Shown here: positions 1 to 5,539 of the stretch, in pieces
How positions within the stretch are numbered: position 1 is the first letter of the stretch
Layout: each line of letters starts with the position of its first letter
Source: Rhodospirillaceae bacterium
GTDB lineage: Bacteria; Pseudomonadota; Alphaproteobacteria; UBA11136
DNA length: 16,141 bases
Reading direction: 5' to 3'
Assembly (NCBI GenBank): GCA_018663165.1
Contig: JABJES010000189.1
Coordinates: 1-16,141 of the forward strand
Position numbers and translations under genes: made by a program
The notes under the pieces: generated by a model
What the model was told of the DNA's origin: nothing
Databases searched by the model: none
Seen by the model: the letters and a program-made list of their open reading frames with translations, nothing else

Positions 1-476
1 TCGGTGCTTTTGTCGCCGGTGTCTTCTTTGGTCGCAAAACCATCACCCCGAAGATATATGAAGATGTGCGCAACAAAATTTCGGGCATGACCTTTGGCTT
101 TCTCGCTCCCGTCTTCTTTGCCTCCATCGGCCTTAATCTCAGCCTTTCGGCCTTTACGTCTATCCCGCTGTTTCTACTTCTGCTGATCTTTGTTGCCTTT
201 TTCAGCAAACTGATCGGCGCGGGCGGGGCGGCCTACGCCTTCGGACTGAACCGTCGCGAAGCCACTGCTGTCGGCGTCGGCATGAGCGCCCGGGGCGCTG
301 TCGAACTCGTCATCGCCGATATCGCCTTAAAGGGTGGGCTGTTCATCCAGCACGGTGCCGTCTTCTCACCCGTCGTCAGCCACCTTTTTTCAGCCGTCGT
401 CATCATGGCAGTGGTAACCACCCTAGCGACTCCCATCCTGCTCAAACGGATTTATGGAATGGATAAACCAAAATAA
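1..476 (+). CDS. Cation/proton antiporter, CPA2 (Kef/NapA-like) family, C-terminal part
   Basis: Partial gene: the frame is open from the left window edge (first full codon at position 3), so only about the last 158 residues are visible. The stretch is almost entirely hydrophobic, with several predicted membrane helices separated by short polar loops. Typical CPA2 elements are a GAFVAGVFFG-like helix, a charged loop (KIYEDVRNKISG), a PVFFASIGLNLSL segment and the SARGAVELVIAD segment, which matches the conserved G-x-x-x-RG-x-x-E-L region of Na+/H+ and K+/H+ exchangers. The family exchanges monovalent cations for protons across the inner membrane. Which cation is used cannot be read from this fragment. 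No regulatory TrkA-N or CBS domain follows: the protein ends soon after the last helix. The next gene is convergent, so no operon link is visible on this side. Confidence 0.85.
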   Translation, partial: GAFVAGVFFGRKTITPKIYEDVRNKISGMTFGFLAPVFFASIGLNLSLSAFTSIPLFLLLLIFVAFFSKLIGAGGAAYAFGLNRREATAVGVGMSARGAVELVIADIALKGGLFIQHGAVFSPVVSHLFSAVVIMAVVTTLATPILLKRIYGMDKPK

Positions 477-503
477 AATGCGGATTATTTGGATAGGTTA
501 GGC

Positions 504-521
504 GGCCACTTAGAAGTGGTC
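504..521. repeat. Short inverted repeat between convergent genes
   Basis: Arms GGCCACTT and AAGTGGTC (one G-T pair) flank a 2-nt centre. The repeat overlaps the stop codon of the methyltransferase gene and lies 28 nt after the antiporter stop. It could act as a weak bidirectional 3' hairpin. There is no T-tract on either side, so I do not call it an intrinsic terminator. Confidence 0.3.
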
Positions 522-1278
522 AGCGATCAGTAACATCTAGAAAGCGCGTGTGTTTTTTCAGATAGCGCAGAATGAAAAACGAGAGCGTCGAGATGATAAA
601 CGCCATAAACCAGACAGGATCAGCTTCCATCCACGTCGAAAAGCTTTGCTGACGGATGGAAATATCCAAAAGCATTTTCAGGACTGAAAAATAGGCCAAG
701 ACCAGATAGATAGATCCATATTCCCGGCGCAGGGCAAAGCGAAAGGAAAATGGCATCTCTGGCGGAGCCCATAAAGATGGCTTTGGAATAAAGGCGGGGG
801 TCCGCTCTGCCCAGTCCCTAAAGGGCTGGCCGAATTTTGAATCAAGAAAGGATTCTTCGGCCATCATAATGCGCTCGTAATACACCGCATAACTGAAGCA
901 GGCGAGGAGCGAGAACCACCACACTTCCAGGGCCATGACAAAACCAAGAAAAATAAGAAAATTAGCGAAATATAACGGGTGCCGAACGACGGAATACATC
1001 CCGCTCGTATTCAGTTGCTCAGCCCTCTGCTCACGGGTGTTCCGACCCGAAGTGCCGGACGGCACATATCCGACGATGAATGATCGAAACCCCAGGCCTA
1101 TAAGCGAAATGACCAGGGAAACGCACATCAGCAACTCAAAGGCGCCGTCACTGATCGTCGCGAGATGATCCCGCGACTGATAAACAGCCGCCACCGCCAC
1201 CGGGGCGAGCAGAAAAGGGAGGTAACTTCTCCAGCGAAACAGCCATAGTCCCTGCTTGACGAGAGTCTTGTTCAACAT
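520..1278 (-). CDS. Membrane methyltransferase, isoprenylcysteine carboxyl methyltransferase (ICMT/PEMT)-like
   Basis: A 252-residue integral membrane protein. The signature lies in the middle: a SGRNTREQ loop (about 78-84), then SVVRHPLYFANF (about 96-107) with the conserved RHP, and then an EE pair at 141-142 followed by a FG-x-x-(F/Y) segment near 149. In this superfamily the RHP and the downstream Glu pair form the S-adenosylmethionine pocket at the membrane face. Hydrophobic segments occur near 18-33, 47-65, 103-133, 189-205 and 221-240. Members methylate prenylated proteins, phospholipids or lipid head groups; the substrate here is unknown. The ATG start is supported by an AAGGTG ribosome-binding site shortly upstream. 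The gene stands alone: it converges with the antiporter and diverges from the nitrite cluster across a long gap. Confidence 0.8.
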   Translation of the reverse strand: MLNKTLVKQGLWLFRWRSYLPFLLAPVAVAAVYQSRDHLATISDGAFELLMCVSLVISLIGLGFRSFIVGYVPSGTSGRNTREQRAEQLNTSGMYSVVRHPLYFANFLIFLGFVMALEVWWFSLLACFSYAVYYERIMMAEESFLDSKFGQPFRDWAERTPAFIPKPSLWAPPEMPFSFRFALRREYGSIYLVLAYFSVLKMLLDISIRQQSFSTWMEADPVWFMAFIISTLSFFILRYLKKHTRFLDVTDR

Positions 1279-1452
1279 GCTCTATCACCTTTGGCGCGAC
1301 TTTGCGGACACACCCGTTTGTTCAAAAAGTATCTGCACTTTATAGCCCTTTTTTCCTGCAGCAGAAGGAAATGTTTGGCTGATTTTCCCCACCTGGACGC
1401 GCTTTTCCTCACTTCAAACGGGCTTACGGAACGGGACAAGCGGAAATAAAAT
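1279..1452. other. Non-coding stretch upstream of the methyltransferase gene
   Basis: I see no convincing ORF, RNA gene or repeat in this part of the gap. It should contain the promoter of the minus-strand methyltransferase gene, but I could not pick out clear -35/-10 boxes. Confidence 0.4.
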
Positions 1453-1476
1453 GCCCCGGCTATTTCCAGCCAGGGC
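1453..1476 (-). terminator. Intrinsic terminator next to the decayed tRNA
   Basis: Read on the minus strand, the arms GCCCTGGCT and AGCCGGGGC form a 9-bp stem (one G-U pair) around a 6-nt loop. They are followed by a T-rich tail (CATTTTATTT). On the plus strand the same position gives a C-A mismatch, so the structure favours minus-strand transcripts. It begins 10 nt after the CCA end of the tRNA-like fragment, the usual spacing for a tRNA terminator. Confidence 0.7.
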
Positions 1477-1486
1477 GTTTAGAATT

Positions 1487-1532
1487 TGGTGGGCGCACGG
1501 GGACTCAAAGCGTGGACCCGCTGAGATAATTT
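1487..1532 (-). pseudogene. Decayed tRNA 3' half (tRNA-Lys-like)
   Basis: On the minus strand the sequence ends in a discriminator A plus CCA (1490-1487), preceded by an acceptor strand TGCGCCC, a T-stem arm CCCCG and a TTTGAGT loop. Further 5' comes CAGCGGGTCC, which resembles the anticodon-stem 3' arm and variable region of alphaproteobacterial tRNA-Lys. The 5' T-stem arm (CACGC) no longer pairs with CCCCG, the loop has lost the TTC motif, and no D-arm or 5' acceptor strand (GGGCGCA expected) is present upstream. It is therefore a remnant, not a working gene. A terminator follows it. Such 3' tRNA fragments are commonly left where integrating elements recombined. Confidence 0.6.
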
Positions 1533-1549
1533 GCCAAAAAAGCCCCAAA

Positions 1550-1574
1550 ATAATGCATATAATTTATGCATTAT
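1550..1574. promoter_or_regulatory. Perfect 10-bp inverted repeat, NtrC-like enhancer site
   Basis: The arms ATAATGCATA and TATGCATTAT are perfect inverted copies around a 5-nt centre. The core has the form TGCAN-N7-NTGCA over 17 bp, the geometry of NtrC binding sites (consensus TGCAC-N7-GTGCA), with T/A in place of C/G at the fifth position. It lies about 180-200 bp upstream of the sigma-54 promoter core, a normal distance for an NtrC enhancer. NtrC itself is an inference; another dimeric regulator could bind the same dyad. Confidence 0.55.
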
Positions 1575-1610
1575 CATTTTTTGCCTAAATTATAAGCTCA
1601 ATATACAGAC

Positions 1611-1640
1611 GGCAGATCCGGAAATTTTCCCATATCTGCC
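1611..1640. repeat. 30-bp interrupted inverted repeat in the nirB upstream region
   Basis: Outer arms GGCAGAT (1611-1617) and ATCTGCC (1634-1640) enclose inner arms GGAAA (1620-1624) and TTTCC (1626-1630), with small unpaired gaps between them. It lies upstream of the proposed sigma-54 start, so it would act as a DNA site. It would act as an RNA hairpin only if a second promoter lies further upstream. No T-tract follows. I do not recognise the regulator. Confidence 0.5.
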
Positions 1641-1665
1641 TGTAATAATCCCGCCAATATAATCA

Positions 1666-1678
1666 TAACATATTGATA
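1666..1678 (-). promoter_or_regulatory. IHF consensus site
   Basis: TAACATATTGATA is an exact reverse-strand match to the integration host factor consensus WATCAA-N4-TTR. It lies between the NtrC-like palindrome and the sigma-54 core, where IHF usually bends DNA to bring the activator to the polymerase. The surroundings are AT-rich, so a chance match is possible; the position is what gives it weight. Confidence 0.5.
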
Positions 1679-1728
1679 TTATTGTAATATTTATAATCTT
1701 TCATGGCTATCCAGGGACCGCCTCGGCT

Positions 1729-1745
1729 TTGGCATATGTGTTGCA
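1729..1745 (+). promoter_or_regulatory. Sigma-54 (-24/-12) promoter of the nirBD cluster
   Basis: The sequence TTGGCATATGTGTTGCA matches the RpoN promoter form TGGCAC-N5-TTGCA, with only the last base of the -24 element changed. The invariant GG (1731-1732) and GC (1743-1744) are separated by exactly 10 nt. Transcription would start near 1756, leaving a leader of about 40 nt before the nirB ATG at 1796. This also rules out the upstream ATG at 1703 as the start used from this promoter. RpoN promoters need an enhancer-binding activator, consistent with the upstream dyad. Confidence 0.75.
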
Positions 1746-1795
1746 GTGCAGCAATACAAGATGCAGATGGAAGCCCCCGCACAAGGAAGTCAGGC

Positions 1796-4222
1796 ATGAA
1801 AGAAAAACTTGTTCTCATCGGCAACGGCATGGCCGGGGTCAGAACCCTTGAAGAGATACTCAAAATAGAGCCGGACCTTTACGACATTACGGTATTCGGG
1901 TCGGAGCCTTTTGGGAATTACAACCGCATCATGCTGTCCCCCGTTCTGGCCGGGGAAAAAACCATCGATGAGATCATCATCAATAGTCGGGACTGGTATA
2001 AAAAAAATAATATTACCCTTCATACCGGGAAGGCCATTACCCAAATTTCCCGTCATAACCGGCAGGTCATCGCCGAGGACGGCACGGTGGCCGGATACGA
2101 CCGACTGCTGATCTCGACCGGCTCCAACCCCATCATCATTCCGGTGCCCGGACACGACCTTGCCGGAGTCATCACGTTCCGTAACATCCACGACGTGGAT
2201 TTGATGATTGAGTCTTCAAAGCAGCATCAGCACGCCGTCATCATCGGTGGCGGCCTCTTGGGATTGGAGGCCGCCAATGGCCTCATGATGCAAGGAATGC
2301 ACGTCACCGTAATCCATCTGATGGAGACGTTGATGGAGCGCCAACTGGATAGTGAAGCCGGAAAAATGCTTAAAGAATCCCTCCAGGAACGGGGCCTGCA
2401 ATTTCTCATGGGCGTCGATACGGAAAAAATTATCGGGGAAGAAATGGTCACCGGTGTGCGCTTTAAGGACGGCACGGAAATCGCCGCCGATGTCGTGGTC
2501 ATGGCCGTGGGCATCCAACCAAACAAGGAGCTAGCTGAAGCTGCCGGTATCTACTGTGAGCGGGGCATCCTGGTTGACGACACCATGCTGACCTATGATC
2601 CGCGGGTCTATGCCGTCGGCGAATGCGTCCAGCATCGGGGCACAACCTATGGCCTGGTCGCGCCTCTTTTCGAGCAAGCCAAGGTCTGCGCCAACCATCT
2701 GGCCCGTAAATCCACAACCTATTACGAAGGCTCGGTGACCTCCACCAAACTTAAAGTAACCGGCATCGACCTTTTTTCGGCCGGAGATTTTGAAGGAGAT
2801 GATGAAAGCGAAGTCATCGTTCTCCGCGATCCCGGACGGGGTGTTTACAAGAAGGTCGTTTTGAAAAACGACTTTATCCACGGCGCCGTTCTCTATGGAG
2901 ACACGGTGGATGGTTCCTGGTTTTTCCAGCTTATGAAAGACCAGACCGATGTCAGTGACATCCGCGAGTCCTTGATGTTCGGCAAAGCCCATCTGGGTGA
3001 TTCAGGTCACGGAGCGCAGGATCAGACATCCCTGATGGACGATGCATCAGAGGTCTGTGGCTGTAACGGAATCTGTAAGGGTGACATTGTCGCGGCCATC
3101 GAAAAAGAAAACCTGTTCACTCTCGAGGACGTACGCGCCCATACCAAAGCTTCAGCATCCTGCGGCTCCTGCACCGGCCTGGTGGAACAGATACTGGCCT
3201 CAACCGCGGGCGGTGAATATTCCGCCACCCCCAAGGTAAAGCCACTCTGCCCCTGTACTGACGGCACCCATGATCAAATACGGCAAATGATTGTCGAACA
3301 CGAACTCAAATCCATCCTCGCCGTTATGCATTTTATGGAATGGAAAAGTTCCGATGGCTGCGCCGCCTGCCGTCCGGCCCTCAACTATTATCTTCTCTGC
3401 GCCTGGCCCGGTGATTATGTGGACGACCAGCAGTCCCGGTTCATCAATGAGCGAGCCCACGCCAATATCCAAAAGGATGGCACCTATTCGGTCATTCCTC
3501 GCATGTGGGGCGGGGTTACCAGCCCCGATGAATTACGGGCCATTGCCGATGTGGCCGATAAATTCGATATCCCGACAGTCAAGCTTACCGGTGGCCAGCG
3601 AGTCGATCTTCTCGGCGTAAAAAAGGCTGATCTACCCCATGTCTGGGCTGACCTCAATGCTGTCGGAATGGTCTCTGGACATGCCTATGGCAAATCCCTG
3701 CGCACGGTAAAAACCTGTGTTGGATCGGAATGGTGTCGATTCGGCACCCAGGATTCGACCTCCATGGGAATTCGTATCGAAAAAATGTGCTGGGGATCAT
3801 GGACACCCCACAAGTTCAAAATCGCTGTTTCGGGATGTCCCCGTAACTGTGCCGAAGCAACGATCAAGGATTTCGGCGTCGTCGCTATTGATTCAGGCTG
3901 GGAGCTTCATGTGGGCGGCAATGGCGGCGTCAAGATCCGAGCAACCGACCTTCTCTGTAAGGTCAAAAGCGAGGAGCTGGTTCTGGAGTTCACCGGCGCC
4001 TTTATGCAGCTCTATCGCGAGGAAGCCCATTATCTGGAACGCACTGCTCCGTGGATTGAGCGGGTCGGCCTCGCCCATGTGAAAAAAAATCTGGTCGAGA
4101 ATACCGGGCAACGCAAATCCCTGTATGAGCGTTTCCTTTACTCCCAAAAATTCTCACAGAACGATCCCTGGGCAGAGCGCATTGGAGAACGTGAATTTGA
4201 AACTTTGAAACTGGTGGGGTGA
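1796..4222 (+). CDS. nirB: Assimilatory nitrite reductase [NAD(P)H], large subunit
   Basis: Cytoplasmic enzyme that reduces nitrite to ammonium by six electrons from NAD(P)H, with the small subunit NirD. From the ATG at 1796 it has 808 residues, normal for the family. Domain order: an FAD-binding fold with GNGMAG at 9-14; an NAD(P)-binding motif around GGGLLGLE at 151-158; VYAVGEC at 271-277 closing the FAD domain; a BFD-type [2Fe-2S] domain with C421, C423, C427, C456 and C459; then two ferredoxin-like sulfite/nitrite reductase repeats. The [4Fe-4S]-siroheme ligands are C641, C647, C681 and C685 (C-x5-C ... C-x3-C). All cofactor motifs are intact. I chose 1796 because an AAGGAAG ribosome-binding site sits just upstream and because the open frame back to 1703 crosses the sigma-54 promoter. 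nirD follows after 10 nt. Confidence 0.95.
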   Translation: MKEKLVLIGNGMAGVRTLEEILKIEPDLYDITVFGSEPFGNYNRIMLSPVLAGEKTIDEIIINSRDWYKKNNITLHTGKAITQISRHNRQVIAEDGTVAGYDRLLISTGSNPIIIPVPGHDLAGVITFRNIHDVDLMIESSKQHQHAVIIGGGLLGLEAANGLMMQGMHVTVIHLMETLMERQLDSEAGKMLKESLQERGLQFLMGVDTEKIIGEEMVTGVRFKDGTEIAADVVVMAVGIQPNKELAEAAGIYCERGILVDDTMLTYDPRVYAVGECVQHRGTTYGLVAPLFEQAKVCANHLARKSTTYYEGSVTSTKLKVTGIDLFSAGDFEGDDESEVIVLRDPGRGVYKKVVLKNDFIHGAVLYGDTVDGSWFFQLMKDQTDVSDIRESLMFGKAHLGDSGHGAQDQTSLMDDASEVCGCNGICKGDIVAAIEKENLFTLEDVRAHTKASASCGSCTGLVEQILASTAGGEYSATPKVKPLCPCTDGTHDQIRQMIVEHELKSILAVMHFMEWKSSDGCAACRPALNYYLLCAWPGDYVDDQQSRFINERAHANIQKDGTYSVIPRMWGGVTSPDELRAIADVADKFDIPTVKLTGGQRVDLLGVKKADLPHVWADLNAVGMVSGHAYGKSLRTVKTCVGSEWCRFGTQDSTSMGIRIEKMCWGSWTPHKFKIAVSGCPRNCAEATIKDFGVVAIDSGWELHVGGNGGVKIRATDLLCKVKSEELVLEFTGAFMQLYREEAHYLERTAPWIERVGLAHVKKNLVENTGQRKSLYERFLYSQKFSQNDPWAERIGEREFETLKLVG

Positions 4223-4232
4223 GAACAGGCAT

Positions 4233-4604
4233 ATGAGTGAATGGATTGAAATCTGCACATTGGAAGATATTCCCCTCCTGGGTGCCCGGGTTATTGAAAC
4301 AGGCGAGAGCAAGATTGCCCTGTTCCGGACATCCGAGGATGAGGTCTTTGCCTTAAAGGATGAATGCCCTCACAAAAAAGGGCCGTTATCCCAAGGGATT
4401 GTCCATGGCAAACGCGTCACCTGCCCTCTGCATAACCGGGTTCTGGAGTTGGAAGACGGTGCAGTTATCGCCCCTGATGTGGGCTGCGCCCAGCCTTACC
4501 GAACCAAAAATGAAAATGGAAAAATTTTTATTTTTCTCTCCCGCACTTCGGCAATAAAACCGGATCTGAAACTTGTGATGAAGGAAGGGGCCCGCCTGGC
4601 CTAA
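4233..4604 (+). CDS. nirD: Nitrite reductase small subunit, Rieske-type
   Basis: A 123-residue cytoplasmic partner of NirB with a Rieske-like beta fold. The [2Fe-2S] ligands are complete: C45-x-H47 in a CPH motif and C64-x2-H67 in a CPLH motif. Many NirD proteins, including the one from Escherichia coli, lack these ligands, so this subunit probably carries its own iron-sulfur cluster and may pass electrons. The tail after about residue 103 is short and polar. The start ATG is 10 nt after the nirB stop, so the two are surely co-transcribed. The FNT channel gene begins 63 nt downstream. Confidence 0.93.
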   Translation: MSEWIEICTLEDIPLLGARVIETGESKIALFRTSEDEVFALKDECPHKKGPLSQGIVHGKRVTCPLHNRVLELEDGAVIAPDVGCAQPYRTKNENGKIFIFLSRTSAIKPDLKLVMKEGARLA

Positions 4605-4667
4605 TAACACATCCCACTGAAACAGCTAAAAACACCCGTATCAATTTAAATTTGGAAAGAAAAGAAT

Positions 4668-5477
4668 ATGTCTTATTTAGTCCCCTCGGAATTTGTCACA
4701 AAAATGGTGGATGCTGGTGAAAGCAAAATTTTCATGTCAACCAGGGATACATTGATCAGAGCATTTATGGCCGGTGCCACCCTGGCTCTTGCCGCTGTAT
4801 TCGCCATTACCGTCGCCGTACAGACAGGCTCCCCGATCACTGGCGCAATTTTGTTCCCGGTTGGTTTTTGCATGTTGTATTTGATGGGGTTTGACCTGCT
4901 GACCGGCGTTTTTGTTTTAGCACCCCTGGCCTTGTTCGATAAGCGGCCCGGCGTGACAATTAATGGTGTTTTAAGAAACTGGGGACTTGTCTTCACAGGC
5001 AATTTTGCCGGCGCGTTAACGGTTGCATTCATGATGGCGATTATCTTTACCTATGGTTTCTCCATTGATCCATCTGCTGTCGGGCAAAAGATTGCAGGCA
5101 TCGGTGAAGCGCGCACGCTGGGATACAAGGAATATGGCGCGGCTGGAATGCTGACAATATTTATCCGGGGAATGATGTGTAACTGGATGGTCTCTTTAGG
5201 TGTGGTGGGCGCGATGATTTCCACAACCGTGAGCGGCAAGGTTATCGCAATGTGGATGCCCATCATGTTGTTTTTTGGAATGGCCTTTGAGCATTCTGTC
5301 GTGAATATGTTCCTCTTTCCATCAGCTTTGATGATGGGTGGAGATTTCTCGATTATGGATTACCTGATCTGGAATGAATTTCCTGTTGTTTTGGGAAATC
5401 TGGTTGGTGGCCTTATGTTTACCGGGCTGACTTTATATGTAACCCATATAAAAACGGCGCCTAAAAGAGCCATCTAA
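4668..5477 (+). CDS. nirC: Formate/nitrite transporter (FNT) family channel, probably nitrite uptake
   Basis: A 269-residue inner-membrane protein with six hydrophobic segments, the size and pattern of FNT channels, which form pentamers. Family features are the GFDLLTG bend near 74-80, the RGMMCNWMVSLG segment near 167-178, and FEHSVVNM near 207-214. Its H209 corresponds to the central pore histidine of FocA/NirC. The family conducts nitrite, formate or hydrosulfide as the anion or protonated acid. The place directly after nirBD makes nitrite the likely substrate, so the gene symbol rests on context more than on sequence. A GGAAAG ribosome-binding site precedes the ATG. Base composition is noticeably more AT-rich than in nirB. 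A strong hairpin follows the stop codon. Confidence 0.85.
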   Translation: MSYLVPSEFVTKMVDAGESKIFMSTRDTLIRAFMAGATLALAAVFAITVAVQTGSPITGAILFPVGFCMLYLMGFDLLTGVFVLAPLALFDKRPGVTINGVLRNWGLVFTGNFAGALTVAFMMAIIFTYGFSIDPSAVGQKIAGIGEARTLGYKEYGAAGMLTIFIRGMMCNWMVSLGVVGAMISTTVSGKVIAMWMPIMLFFGMAFEHSVVNMFLFPSALMMGGDFSIMDYLIWNEFPVVLGNLVGGLMFTGLTLYVTHIKTAPKRAI

Positions 5478-5497
5478 GAATTTGCAATAATATCAAA

Positions 5498-5525
5498 GAG
5501 GGCCTCAGCTACATCTGGGGCCCTC
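5498..5525. terminator. Strong hairpin between the FNT gene and the kinase gene
   Basis: Arms GAGGGCCTCAG (5498-5508) and CTGGGGCCCTC (5515-5525) form an 11-bp stem with one G-T pair and a 6-nt loop. Downstream on the plus strand the tail is CAGGATTCTTTA, without a proper T-run, so full termination is doubtful. It may be a partial terminator, an mRNA-stability hairpin or a processing site that lowers expression of the kinase relative to nirBDC. It ends just 1 nt before the AGGA ribosome-binding site of the next gene. Confidence 0.5.
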
Positions 5526-5526
5526 C

Positions 5527-5530
5527 AGGA
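5527..5530 (+). promoter_or_regulatory. Ribosome-binding site that fixes the unusual kinase start
   Basis: AGGA lies 9 nt before the ATA codon at 5540-5542. No ATG, GTG or TTG occurs in the frame between the in-frame stop at 5462-5464 and the TTG at 5735. This site is the main sequence support for translation beginning at the ATA. Confidence 0.5.
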
Positions 5531-5539
5531 TTCTTTAAA

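Noticed and set aside
1703..1795. Upstream ATG at 1703 as the nirB start (31 extra residues)
   Set aside because: The extra stretch does not look like NirB, has no ribosome-binding site, and spans the sigma-54 core, so it would not be in the mRNA. The ATG at 1796 has AAGGAAG before it.
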